DNA of 57,347 nucleotides, from positions 31,769,180-31,826,526 of the forward strand of contig OX485808.1 of the NCBI GenBank assembly GCA_950295325.1. The letters run 5' to 3'. The stretch is from Polytrichum commune (lineage: Eukaryota; Streptophyta; Polytrichopsida; Polytrichales; Polytrichaceae). The notes under the pieces are model-generated. The model saw only the letters and a program-made list of their open reading frames with translations. It did no database searches and was not told where the DNA came from. A program made the translations under genes and the position numbers. Shown piece by piece: positions 23,550 to 35,615 of the stretch (position 1 is its first letter; each line of letters opens with the position of its first letter).

Positions 23550-24173
23550 TTATTCACACTAGATTCTGGTGGATGAGCGGCCTACATGGAAACCCACCCT
23601 TAGTCACCTTCACAAAAGTCAAACTAAGGTAGAGGGTGCTAAATCCAGCACCCCATCCAAAACCAACACCTATAAACGCCTCCCAATTGCCAACACTCTA
23701 CAACCTTGAACCATACCCGGCGGTGTAGGAGTGTCTGGGCCCACGAAGTGACGGTTTTAGGTGCCATTAGTGGTGCCACCTCATAGCGGCCTCCATGACC
23801 TTCATGTAGGGTATGTAACGGGCTCCACTCTATCTCAGGTTGGTTCAAGGTGGGATTAGGGTGGCTTGTCAATGCCTATTCTAGTCATTCTATTCACAAT
23901 GCCAAGGAGGTAGGCCCACAAAGCACAAAAGGGTCATTTCCCGGGATGCAAAGGGGGTCAGTTCCCGGGATGCAAGGTGATGGTTTTGCAAGCGAACCGG
24001 GAGGGATCATGGAGGTAGCCGTGTGGCTTTGCATACCATTACTACTTGGGCTTTGATGTAGTTTGGGTCTAGTACCCAGCTATGTTGTGTTGGTTCTAGG
24101 CAATGAAGGTGGGGGTCCTCATCATATGCGAGGTTGCCATACACGGGACCTATGGATTGGTATAAGGAAGCTA

Positions 24174-26528
24174 GTAGTTTTGACTTTGAATATTCATCAA
24201 ATATTCAATTGAGACTAAAAATATTTTTTATTTCTTGATACCTATGTTTAGACCAAAGGCTAATATGAATATATATTTTATATATCAACCACATAGCCAT
24301 ATGTATGTGTAATAGCTTAAAGTGTTGGTTTAAGCACCCTCTACCTTACACCCATCATCCTCCATAATGAGGAGTGCTATCCACCAAGCTATGACACGTT
24401 TGATTTTTTTGCTTGAGGTGGGCAAATTAGGAGGTGGCATGTGGTTGTGAGGTGCCAACCAACTTGTATAATGAGTATTCTATAATGAAATAACAATTTG
24501 GCAACATTTTGCCTTACATGTGACCACTTTAGAGACATGACACTACCAATATGGACATTAGACTTGGTTTTCATTGGCAAATGACCCATGTAGAATCTGC
24601 CATGATGTTGTCGACTCACATAACATTGAACAATTGAAGAGTTCCCCCCTATAACACCATAATGGAAAGTAGAAGATCTTCGATTCTAGAGCCCAGATCA
24701 ACACCTTCCTCAACTCCGATTTCAACAATTTCAAATTCTTTGGTCTTGATTCGCAATTGCTAACCTACTCAAGCTTCTAATGCTTGAATCCATTGGCTGG
24801 ATGATTCCACAGAGCTCAAGTTGTCCACATTAGCCTCATCTACCTTAGATCAACTCCATATTTATGGTTGTTGAGACCGTATGAGGCCAAGGGCATCAAA
24901 GAAGAGTCTCTAGTTTCTCGACCATAGGCACGTCCTTTCCGGTATGTATGAGCATAGGAAGGCTAGGAAAGGTATCTAAAGGACCAAGAGGGAGAATCTC
25001 CGTAAACATGCACATAGCCATTTGCTTCATAATTTTCTAAGTTCAAATGAATATCTTATCCATCATCAAAGTTTGGATTTTTTTTATAGTTTAGATTCAT
25101 TAAGTAGTCAAGTACATCCCCCGACCATGGTGAATACCAAGCCTGGAGTGATTAGCATATTTCAACACGTAGTTCAATCTCTTTTTAAACACATGTCTTT
25201 TTGGTGTCTGTTCTTAAACCCACACCTCACCAAATACAACTCAAATGTAGGTGTCCAGTTTATTGCGACGTTTGGATTTAGACACGCCTACCTTAGGCAG
25301 ATACTTTTCTTTCTGCAACCACTTTTTGTAGGATATGAAACATGGAGTTAGTGCACAATGATTAGCAAATCCAAATTGTGTTTGTAGGCATTGGCCTCAT
25401 AATTTGTTGAGCTCATATGAACATCTTATTCATTATCAAAGTGTAGATTCTCGTGTTCATTAAGTGGTCATACAGGTCTTCCCAATCACATTGACTATTA
25501 AGCCTAGAATAGTGGGGGGGAGGGGGGGGGAGAAAGTTGAGTGCATAGACTGATCTCTTTTTAACACGTGTCTTCTTGGTAGCCATCTTAGATCCACACC
25601 ACTTAAATGTAGGTGCATGATCAAGAGGACAATTTGAATCACACCCACTTACCCTAGATACTCATATTGGATTTGAAAGCTTTGAAAGAGTGTTGGTAGC
25701 GACTAATAGGGGAACCCCAATCTTATACAAAATGATGAGAGCTAGCACTAATCAAAATGATGGGTTAATTCTTCTTTCTTTCATCACTTTTTTATCTAGT
25801 GCACTTTCAATATAACTAAGTACATAAGAGATATGTGAATCCTTGTTGCTTAGTGTATTAAAATTATTAGGAAAATATTTTCATTCTATTTTATGTTAAA
25901 TTTATATAGGCATTATTGATAAATGATGAGAACCTAATCAAAACAAGTTTTCTGATATTATCATAATTATGCATGCATGGTCAAAAATATCGTATGATTT
26001 TATCATACAACTCAAGCATGCTTAAATTATGGACTAGTCTTGGTCCAATATTTCTCAATTATGAGTTAGATTGAGCCTCTTGGACGATTAAGGGTTCGTC
26101 CCTAAGTGATTAGGAGACCCAAAATGGATCTCAACACTTTTTCAAACTCATGTACTAGCCTAATTTTTGAAATATTTTGAGATACATGTACAAGAAAAAA
26201 CATAGAGGGGCCCTAGCTTGTCCAATTAACCTATATATATATATTTTGATATTTAAAAAAAAATTGATCACCACTATTACATAAACCTGCTGGCTTAAAT
26301 ATTTCTTGGGGGCTTGTACAAATTGTCACTAGACTATACATGCAAGGGTTAAATGGGCTAGTAGTTTGATACCCCTTAATTTACAAATGATGTGTCCTTA
26401 AACTTCATGAGTCAAATCCAAGTGGGTTGACTAAAAGTTGAGTTAGGACCTTATGCACAAAGTGACCTCCATGTGATCCCCACTCAAGCATGGTTATAGT
26501 TAATCGCATTCATGCCTTGTTAGACTAA
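24174..26528. other. No gene seen; D-family dispersed repeats
   Basis: Two related blocks lie at about 25030-25350 and 25385-25650. They share CATATGAACATCTTATTCAT-like sequence, a CAATCTCTTTTTAAAC / ACACATGTCTTTTTGG segment and GATCCACACC. The 109-codon frame at 25022-25351 crosses one block, is not conserved in the other and shows no domain. Around it is AT-rich DNA without recognisable features. Confidence 0.5.
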
Positions 26529-27031
26529 GGGCCACTTCACACACGAGCCAAGAGCCGTGACCATGAAATTGTGAGAGCCCAAAAGAAAGTGCCCAAAGGC
26601 CGTTGTCCCAACACACCTCCTAAAATCATGTAGTGTGGTCACAGACCCTCAAGTGTAGTGTGAAGTCATATGTGATTGGGCCCTTAACCAAATGCTATTG
26701 CAATGAATTTCTATTCATGCAGGTCCTCACACATGATAAAATAGAATAAACCAACAGTTGTGAACATTCAGAGTGCCAAGATTTCCCAGTTTTGTGTTAG
26801 GCCTACCTCCAAGAGGTAGTTTTTGAAATTAGTCCAAGCGACCATGAAACATGATCCATTCGATGCCATGTAGGAATCCATGTAGACTTTACATCCATCT
26901 TGCAGTCACTTACTCCGTTGGTCCCTCAAGCGTAGTGTGAAGCGAACTTGGACCAGCTCCACCTTTTCCACCAATGAGAGTGCTTGAAGTGTAATGGTCA
27001 CGGGCTCTCAGTCTCGTGTGTGAAGTGGCCC
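26529..27031 (+). mobile_element. PIF/Harbinger-like MITE with TAA target duplication
   Basis: GGGCCACTTCACACACGAG at the left is inverted as CTCGTGTGTGAAGTGGCCC at the right, and TAA flanks both ends (26526-26528 and 27032-27034). The 503-bp interior, including GTTAGGCCTACCTCCAAGAG, is shared in reverse by 46442-46942 and 51131-51577, and in part by 19216-20769. No coding sequence. Confidence 0.9.
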
Positions 27032-27608
27032 TAAGCCAACCTGGGGTTTAGAATGGCCGTTCCCAAAGGTCATACCATGGTTTTAGATTCTAGAGTTCTT
27101 GCTAAAAACAATCTTGATTGAAAGAGAAGGTCCAAGATGTGTCACCCCATGTTTCCAAATTACTTTATGCATACAATGACTCCCATGTGATCCCCATTTA
27201 AGCATGGAGATAAATAACCACATTTAAGATGATTTTTTTGACTAGACTAGTCTTGCTAGGTTTTTATACCAAAGCAAGGTTTAATTAGGAGGTTGCGAAT
27301 CCCATGAGTCATGCCCTAATTTTTGATTGCAAAAATTCTTGCAATGTCAAGAAAGAGGAAATCCAAGACGTTTCACCCACGTTTCCAAATCCGGCTCCCC
27401 ACGCAAGACATAGAAAAGTCCTTCACAATGAAAGAATATTAGAAGTAAAATACCCGAAAGTCTTCTCCAACATGGCTCGGTAAGTTAGACATGAAGGTCC
27501 CATTCGTACGTGTGCCTATTGTCAACAAACTCGAATAAGAGGTTTTGCGACACGCTTCGATTGTAGAGAGGTGCATTTACTTGCATCTTCACGTACTCAT
27601 GCACACAT

Positions 27609-27985
27609 TGGTAGGATCCTTGGGCCTAAACGACAATATTTTTGAGCTCAAAGTGGCACATTTTGGTCTTTTCCACACATTTCAAAGAGACTGGCATCAC
27701 TAACTTTGTCATCGGGGTCGTGTCACAATGCCCATGGTCGTTTTTGCACTGCACATATGGTGAGAATATTTTATTGCTTATCAACCAATGCACAAGTGGT
27801 GTTAAAACATCCCATCGCAATCTGCACAATGCAAAAACGACCACAGTTGTTGCAACACGACTCCAACCACAAAGTTTTCACTGACTACGTCAATGGTGCC
27901 GGTCCCTTTGACAAGTGTGGGAATGACCAAAGTGTGTCACTTTTTAGCTCAAAAGTACCATCATTTAGGCCCAAAGATCCTACCA
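27609..27985. repeat. Foldback element, ~377 bp
   Basis: TGGTAGGATCCTTGGGCCTAA at 27609 pairs with TTAGGCCCAAAGATCCTACCA at the right end. Pairing continues through AAAGTGGCACATTTTGGTC and CATGGTCGTTTTTGCACTGC towards a loop near 27770-27830. The overlapping frames on both strands (80-110 codons) reflect this symmetry, not genes. Confidence 0.75.
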
Positions 27986-28073
27986 GTGGATGGTCCTTTC
28001 AAATAACACAAAGTGGGGTTTGTGTGTGGTTTGTGTAAAAGCCAAGTATGTTGTGGACACCATAATCCTACTG

Positions 28074-28298
28074 CACTAAACATTGTATTTAATGTCACTT
28101 ACTTTCTGGAGTTGAACAATGCTACATAGTTATACTACTAATGTAATTTTTCTTTTACCAAACAAACATGTGAATGGTATGTAATGTCCAAACAATCAAT
28201 TTGACCTTTGTTGACATGAGATATATATATAGTGAGACATTATTGCATTGCATAATTCCAAATAGGAAGTGACACTAGCTACAATATGTAGTTTAGTG
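28074..28298. mobile_element. Diverged TA-target MITE copy
   Basis: The ends CACTAAACATTGTATTTAATG and ATATGTAGTTTAGTG are degraded versions of the family termini. Inside, ACCAAACAAACATGTGAATGG, TGTCCAAACAATCAATTTGACC and GCATAATTCCAAATAGGAAGTG align with 22757-22973. The target duplication is no longer clear. Confidence 0.65.
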
Positions 28299-28597
28299 AC
28301 GTGACGTTACAAACATGCAAAAAGGAGTTCCACTCGGAGAATATCATGCGCACGTGCATGCAAGGCCATCATATATTCATCTCCGGTAACGGTCTAAAAT
28401 TGGTACCCTTTGAGCGCTTTTCCCATCATTCATACTACATTGTGTTGGGCCCACAAAAAGAAAGAAAGAAAGAACCAAAATCAAAACCAGAACTAGAGCC
28501 CCCAAAAAAACAATACGATGATGCATATTCCAAACTCCGCAAACCTCACACACATATCACAAGTGAGTAACTTAGTTACTAAACGGATTAATCTCAA

Positions 28598-28793
28598 TTA
28601 GTGTGTGTTACTATTCGGTGTTTACGCAATGCTAAAAACTACTTAATGAGAATGTGATAATTTTTACCAAGCACAATCGTTTATGTTTTATAATGTCCCA
28701 CCAACCTATTGAACTTTCGTTAGTAAAAATTGAACTCTTGAGTAAGGGACGTTATTACACTGCGTAGTATTCCGAATGGTAACACGCACCGAG
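28598..28793. mobile_element. Short Tc1-like MITE, copy 1
   Basis: The left end GTGTGTGTTACTATTCGG and right end CCGAATGGTAACACGCAC are inverted. Inside are TTTACGCAATGCTA, TTACCAAGCACAA, TATAATGTCCC, CAACCTATTGAACTTTCGTT and ACACTGCGTAGTATT. Copies at 38372-38558 and 50929-51120 share the same order. Confidence 0.72.
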
Positions 28794-30730
28794 ACCGATA
28801 AAATAAGGGAATTTGTATTTGTTTAGGAGAAGTAATAGCAGGGGATTGTTTTTCTTGCAAAGAGAAACAGATTCCAAGGAGAATGCAAATTATGAATATG
28901 GAAATTGCTACAAAATTGAAGCGGTGAAGTATACTGGAACACACAGTTAATCTTTAGGTTAACCCATAACCGCTCATCAAAATGGTAATTCTTGGCTACG
29001 ACAATTGTCAAAATTCTTATGAAAATAAGTAATCACAAGCTGTCACCTTATAAACCATAACTTCATTGGCCAAGAAAATATAGACCAACAACAAGTCTCA
29101 TCCATGTCGACATTACAAGTACCTTAGTGAGCGGTTAAATGGACATGGTCGACTATCTTCCACCTCCGCAAACAATTGAGACCACTGGAACGGATTTGGA
29201 ATTTGTTTCATCGTCTAGTTAGCAATTGCGATGAATTCACAAAGATGATGATCACTTCCCCAAGTTTTAGGATTGGTGTTTGAATCACAAGATTGCAAGA
29301 GTTGTAAGAGGTCAAAATGAAGATTCTCTCTCTCTTTTAGTGATGATGTAGATCCGGGCCTCCCAATTGTGATATTCACCATTTGAACCCTAGAATGATG
29401 ACATCTATATTTGGAGTAACTAAGAGCACGCATGCATTATTTGGCTACTTTTTTAAGATTGGACACCTACATTTGAAGTAATGTCGTCGTTTACATTTAC
29501 GGTGAGGATCACAAAACAAACACCATAAAGACAAATATGTAAATGAGATTGGGACTACGTCGTCACATTCAATCAAGTGCTCCACACTCAATAGTGAAGA
29601 TAATTGGCAAAGACCTATGTGTTCAGTTAAGGAATCAACAAGCATGCACTTTTGATAACCGTAACTAAATCAGGGGAGGTCCGGATTTTCGACCCAATTT
29701 TGAGAGACTAAATTTAATTTACATGGCGGTGAAGGTGGAGTGACAACTACCTCATCACACAAACAGTATGATATGAATAACCTAACAACCTGTACCTCGA
29801 AAAGAGATCCCCATGCTCAAGCTTTCGAGTGAGCGTGTGATCCAAGCTTACGTCAGATCCATGAGGTAGTAGGGAACAAGATTTTAAACTTGCATCTAAG
29901 TATGTGTAAGGTATGAACAACTATGGTCTCAAAATGGTTACTTTTTCCAACTAGCCCACTTTATTCTAGGATATGAAACACGCGATTAGAGCAGAGACAC
30001 CCATAATTGATCACTTAAAAGAGAATTTGCTTTGAAGTAGAAGGTGGTGCAAATTTTCCCCGTGTAGGAAGATTTCGAAGTTGTAGTGATGATGCTTGTG
30101 ATCATTAGATTGTCATATAGGTCTCTCCAATTTATGTTGACTATGGAGCTTAGAATGGTTATCATATTTTGAGCACATAGTCCAATCTCTTCTAAACCCA
30201 TGTCTTTTTGGGTTTCCATTCTTGGGAGTCATACCACTCGAATAAAGGTGTCCGAATAAGCTGAGAAGTGACCAGATTAGGTGCATGTATCTTAAGGTAG
30301 GGTTATTTGCAAACCTTGAAATGTAACAATATTCTACAAATCTACTAATTGTGGGTATTTGCAAACCTTGAATGCAGTACCTCAAAGACATGTTGATTGG
30401 CGTGTGTGGTAACATATATTTCTGGAAGTACATACACTTATGTCACCATTCTTCTTAATTGCTGTCTCAAACCGGCAATTAATGAAGTATCATGCAAATC
30501 AAATCATAAAGGACATCAGATCCCTACTGGGATGTAGTTGGTACTGGAATTCTAGAAATGTAATGTCCTGGGTAGTAATGAAGCCTCCAAAGTCTAAAGT
30601 AATTTCCATGTGTAGGTAGCCAACCACATATTTATTTTCCATGTTTCTACATCAATAGTATACAGTAGACAGTGTTTGATATCAAAATTGATTTAACTGC
30701 CTTGACCTGCTGCCAGGATTCACGAGTTCA
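28794..30730. other. No gene seen; dispersed repeats
   Basis: About 28794-28900 shares ACCGATAAAATAAG, AGAGAAACA and AAGGAGAATGC with 37270-37340. A block around 29577-29690 (CTCCACACTCAA, GTTAAGGAATCAACAA, CATGCACTTT) matches 45644-45760. About 30140-30215 is a D-family copy with CACATAGTCCAATCTCTT. The short frames show no domains. Confidence 0.5.
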
Positions 30731-30950
30731 TTGAGGAGGGACAATCCATCTAAATTAAAGATTCGTGGCTCATGTGCAGGTGAGTGCGGCGGTGCCAGCG
30801 AGTATAGAATTTGTTACTCCACTGCTGTAAAATGCAGCCGGTTTTACTATGTTCCCTTTGGCAAGAAAGAGGAAAAGACGATACACGCCTTTGTCTACGT
30901 ATGTTACACCCCTCCTTTGTTTCTAAGTGTGCCAAGATTCAATTCATATC

Positions 30951-33900
30951 CTAAAAGGCTAAAATATTGTCGGTACAGTGAAGGCAAGAGTGCTTCAAAA
31001 TGGTTCCAACAAGACTGTCGGTCTCCGGAACCAGGTTGGATGTCAAACTGCTCCACAAATGAATCGCATACGCCTCTTTCGATATTCTCGTCAACAGCTC
31101 CCTTTGTTGCTGTTTCTGATTGCCATCTTTAGGTGCTGTGAAGTATCTGTACAACAAGGAACATCCATCGTTTGAGCAAAAAAAAAATCTCCTTCACTAT
31201 CCTCAGATACAGCTCGAGTACTTCAAATGCACATGCATGATCATACTCATCAGAGACCAGGTTATCAATCCTTACTTTGAAATATCACTGGAATCCAGTG
31301 GGAAAAATGAAACTGGGCCTTCAATGTTCAGCAAATCTGGAAATTCTCTCCACGATTTACCCTCTTCTTTGAGAGTCGAGTTGGCAACTCGCGTTAAGAG
31401 CTCTGCTCCATTCCCCTCGGTTGATGAGTCATTATACGTTGTTGCAAATTCTTCCATGCACTTCTTCAAAAACAAACTGCCAAAAAAAGAAGACACAAAA
31501 AAACACCTCCACTATCAGCCCACAAATTCTTGAAACAGATGGCTGAGATATCTTTAGCCAACAATTCAATCCCATCCACCAACAGAAAAGGAAAAAAATA
31601 CCCCTATGTGCACTCTTTGTTCATCTGGAACAGTTCCAAAAGACTGCACAAATTCAAAGGAAGGCAGAGTCCTAAAGGCATTGGCATGACCATACTCAAC
31701 AGCAATGAAAAGGCTAGAACCCTCTTGCACAGAATGCGATGGACTAGTTCACATTCCCACCTGGATTTGTCAAAGGCTAAAATCGCGCCATTGAGTCGTA
31801 GCTCTCCATCAGTAGAAAGCTCTGAGCCCAGAGTGTTGTGTAGTGCATCCAAGGGTTTGAGCACAATCACATCCATGTCCATGTAAATCCCTCCATACCT
31901 GCATCCACTCAGAAACAACAATCCTTTTGAGTACTTGATAGCATGCTGTCTCATAAACGCAGAAGATCATAACCAAAAAAATAACAACTGTCAACACTTG
32001 AACTCCACCAAAAAGCCGAAACCAGTAATACTGCTCAAGCACATACTGTTCCTAAATTTATTTTTGCAAAATGGTAATTTCCCCTCAGTGGTCTGCAACT
32101 ATGCACATTATGGACTCCTGGTGAATGAGTAAGAGTTCTGGTAGTAAGATTTGATTGATAGTGCAATTGACGCAAGAAAGAGAGACTGTATTGTATACTT
32201 CATATACTACTGCAAGTATCAGCCTTGTTCATATCTTTCAAAATGCTTACTTATACAGGGCAGCAAGCCGTAAAAGTTCGGTGTAGTGCAGGTAAAACAG
32301 AGGAGTATCCCTCCATTTCGGCAAGAGAGGAGCAAACATATCAGCTGGAGTATTGGCTAGGAGGTCCTTCAAACTTGGGGCCACAACAGTCACCTTATAC
32401 CTGAAGACAAAAATATCAACAAAAAATTAAAACTCTTTTCAAGCAACCTTCAAGAAAGATGTGTCAATGAATTAGACAGGCAGGAGACGACCCACATCTG
32501 ACAGACATACAAGCACACACACATATGTATTTATATCCAAACTTTGTATTTGAAGAGTCAACTTACCCTTCCTTCAGAAAAGTTTTGAAGTAGTCTATAT
32601 CAATTGTCTCCGAAAGAACAACCACACAGGCATTTGGGTGGAAGCGGAAGAGACTTTCCAACACGCGCAGGTGCCGAGCTGTGAAACCCCATCCAGGAGT
32701 AGTCCAAGCCATGAAGACCTTCAACGAGCAGCTCTTCTGCGCCAGAAACTGGTCCAACACCTCCAAGGAAGAGACTTGAGAATCATTCACTCCAGAATTG
32801 AATGCTAGAGGATTAGCAACTTTTGAGCGAATCTGCTTAGGAGCAGGCTGAGCCAGAGGGGGAGCTTTGAATGCTTGAGGGGTCTTCCTTCGTCCCTGCT
32901 CCACACCGCCGACTTTTCGGCCAATTCCTTCTCCCTTGCTGTTCCTCATCCCGAGCTTCGAGGTTTGCTTACCCATAACTTGATTATCTTGACGGTTTTC
33001 TTTCTCAAATGATGTGCCAACAACATCTGCAGAAAATTTGGCAGGAGCAGTTTTGCCTTGAGCATTAGGAATGTACCCCCTCAGGTGCACCTTGGGTGGG
33101 AGTTGGCCACCGACGTTCAAGCTATCGACTCTGATTGCCCTCAGCATTTCCTTGTCGCTCTTGGTCATCCAGGTGCCAGGGCTCGTGTCAGGGTCTTGCA
33201 GCATTGGGATGTTGGCAGGATTCATGGGGTCAAACGTGCCAAGCCTCACCTTTTTGGGCTGACTCTCCAATTTCTTCGAGGTGGATCTGGACGACACAGC
33301 TTTGTTAAAACTGCCTCCGTCGCTGTTCAGCTGCAACGCGTCCTCAATCTCCTTCACATCCTCAAGGCGGCGCTGCACGTTTTCATCCACGAGCTCGTCA
33401 TCACTGTTGAACCGCTCCTTCCAATCCTCAACAACCTCCTTGAATCCTCGCAGGGAATTTCGGACTGTCCCCACATTTTTCATCCCTCCTCCTGACAGCT
33501 CGCCACTGCCACCTTGAAGTGGATTCTCAAGAATCGTCTTCCTCACTCCAAGCGCATGGTCCCAATAAAAGGAGCCCTTCTTCTTCTCCAAACTCTTCAC
33601 CAAATCTTCCAAAGCCACACCCTCCAAGATATCCGGCATCCCATTGTGTCCGTCATCTGAAGTCATCTTGCTGTTCATTCTGGGTTCCAACACCCACTTT
33701 GGAACAGTCAAGCTGCTGGAACCCATGTTCTCAGTCGCCTTCACATCATCGAGTCTCGTCCTGGCTTGTTGTTGGCCTCTTGCAACGAGATCAGGTTGTT
33801 TCTCACTATTTACAAAACCTCCACCACCATTGTGCACAGAGCGACCTTCCTCTGCAACCTTCTTCTCTCCATTTTTATAATTTACAGCTTTCCCTCCGGA

Positions 33901-35069
33901 CTCAGGACTCTTCTTCGTGTGCTCGAAATTGTCCATGCCTTCTACTACATCTTTAAAACCCTCCGCCGAATTGGACCTCTCACCTGCTTCTACTCCTAAG
34001 TCGCTGTCACCCACTTCATCTACCTCCTCCTCCTCTCCCTCCTCCTCCAGCTCCCTATCATCCACATCGATGTCAAAACCATCCTGATCCGAGTCTTCGT
34101 CGTCGTCTCCATCATCTCCCATTTCATCAGCCACATCCATATCCTCATCTCCACCTTCTCCCTCTTCCACATCGCTGCTTGGTTGCACAGTTCCCATCTT
34201 CCTCCCTAACTTGTGAGTCTCTACATATTTAACTTTGCCAGTTTGAGGGTCGTATTCACCCACATTTCCCACCCCGGATCCATCTCCCTTCCACCACTGT
34301 TGGGTTGCAAGCTCCTCATCTGCAAAACACACAGCAAAAGAGACTCAGAATTTCCCCAAACCATCTGTATCTGACTAACCGAGCATTGGTAATCATTTTA
34401 GCCATGCCCCCCTACAATTTTCATCACAAGATGATGCAACACAACACACAAGAAGAAGAATCCGCCTCTCCTGCGAATCAGCTTCAGTACATACTTAACA
34501 GACAAAAACGCATAGAAAAGAACATATCAAGAGAAACCCAGAAACTGAAGTAGAAAGGGGACCCTGGTTACACAACACACCTCCACTGTAATGCCACTAG
34601 ATAGCCAAAATTGGTCAACTTGGTTTTCAAGCTCAAAAATGTCAGGCATGTGCACCACCGACCTTCCAATATCGCTCTCTTGGGTTTTACTAAGAAAATC
34701 ATAACCGCATTGTACACAGTTGCGTACATAATCCTCCGGATGAAGAAACATTGACAATGCACGCTCACATGGCAATCACATACAACACATCATTCCAAAA
34801 AAAAGCTCCACATCACCAACGCTTTCCGTGATGGAACACAAACCTGAGTTATCGTTCTCGAGAGGGCTAAGGTTGGAGCCATGCGGAGCTTTGAGTAGAT
34901 GCACTTGCAAGAAGGCGACGGAGGCAAACAGGAGGCAGGCACCGGCAATGAGACATGTATAAATTCTGGTGGAGTTGGGCTTTTGAGCTGAGAAGGATGA
35001 GGATGAGGAGAGCCGCGACAACGATCGGTTCAGCGAAGAGGACGACCCTAAGCGCCGAGGCCTGGGCAT
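30951..35069 (-). CDS. At4g19900-type alpha-1,4-glycosyltransferase, six exons
   Basis: Exons in transcript order are 35069-34844, 34319-32567, 32400-32251, 31898-31761, 31476-31276 and 31146-30951. All junctions are GT-AG and keep frame, giving 887 residues. The protein has a short Arg/Ser-rich N-terminus, one hydrophobic segment (about 37-56) typical of a type II Golgi anchor, and a long disordered stem with a very acidic Asp/Glu tract. The catalytic part starts near KVFMAWTTPGWGF. YGGIYMDMDV (711-720) carries the DXD metal/nucleotide-sugar motif of Gly_transf_sug proteins, and the C-terminal ~130 residues match the Gb3-synthase-like domain, with NGAELLTRV and a final HSCLHC. Substrate and product are unknown; Golgi transfer of a sugar is inferred from the family. 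The stem is unusually long and acidic, which may be lineage-specific. The ATG at 35069 is the first before the anchor. Confidence 0.95.
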
Positions 35070-35580
35070 TCTGTTCCCGCTGAGCTCGGGGGGTTATCAA
35101 CCCACCTCCACCCTATGTGTGTATGTGTGTATGGATGTATGGATGGAATTTTGAAAACAAATGTCTCCCACTTCCAATGACACTCTTAGTACTCTTATGT
35201 TGATTCAACCCGGATGTCCTCTTCTCGTTCTAACCCAATTCGGAGAGCCTATTTTCAAAGCCCTTCTATGAACAACATTTGGCGCCCAACGCAATGGCAA
35301 GAGAAGAAGAGCGGGGGCGGTTGTATGAGAAAGATCCTTCCAATATCTTGGTAGCCACTGATGTGGTTTGTTTTTTCTTTGTAGCAACAGAAGAACAGGG
35401 AGGTCAGTATGTTAAGGCTTCTTAGAAAACGGCATCATCTACTTCCATAGCCGTTTCACCTCAAGTAGCAAGAATTCGTCATTCCACAGGAAAAAATGTA
35501 TGTCCTAACCCAGTGGCGAACCAATCTCAAAATGCACAAATACCCTCAATGCGTTCCTCCCGCCAGCCTGGTTGAAGCCT

Positions 35581-35615
<35 letters not shown>

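Larger units (their letters stand above)
22439..23599 (-). mobile_element. PIF/Harbinger-like MITE inserted at TTA in the palindrome loop
   Basis: The ends are GGGTGAGTTTCCATGTAGGCC and, on the other strand, GGGTGGGTTTCCATGTAGGCC. TTA flanks both sides (22436-22438 and 23600-23602). Subtracting the two internal insertions and their duplicated targets leaves about 426 bp, close to the 431-bp copy at 17590-18020, with which it aligns in reverse. Confidence 0.85.
21893..24173. mobile_element. Large palindromic element with three insertions in and near its loop
   Basis: The left arm 21893-22438 (starting near TAGCTTCCTTAAACCAATCC, ending CTCTACCTTAG) is an imperfect reverse complement of the right arm 23624-24173. 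Removing 22439-23599 and one TTA leaves arms of about 546 and 550 bp around a loop of roughly 20 bases. Both arms carry the same non-coding landmarks, for example GGCAATTGGGAGGCGTTTATA and its complement. The right arm has an extra duplicated TTCCCGGGATGCAA block. No protein is encoded. Confidence 0.82.

Noticed and set aside
24174-30730. LTR retrotransposon
   Set aside because: I looked for paired long direct repeats with TG...CA ends and for reverse transcriptase or integrase motifs and found none in this stretch or elsewhere.
30731-31886. + strand frames of 118-137 codons near the glycosyltransferase 3' end
   Set aside because: They are shadows of exons 4-6 on the other strand and do not respect any recognisable protein family.
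32563-34553. Several + strand frames of 60-145 codons across the glycosyltransferase
   Set aside because: They are antisense to the long conserved exon, Ser/Pro/His-rich and without domains; the minus-strand exon structure explains the openness.
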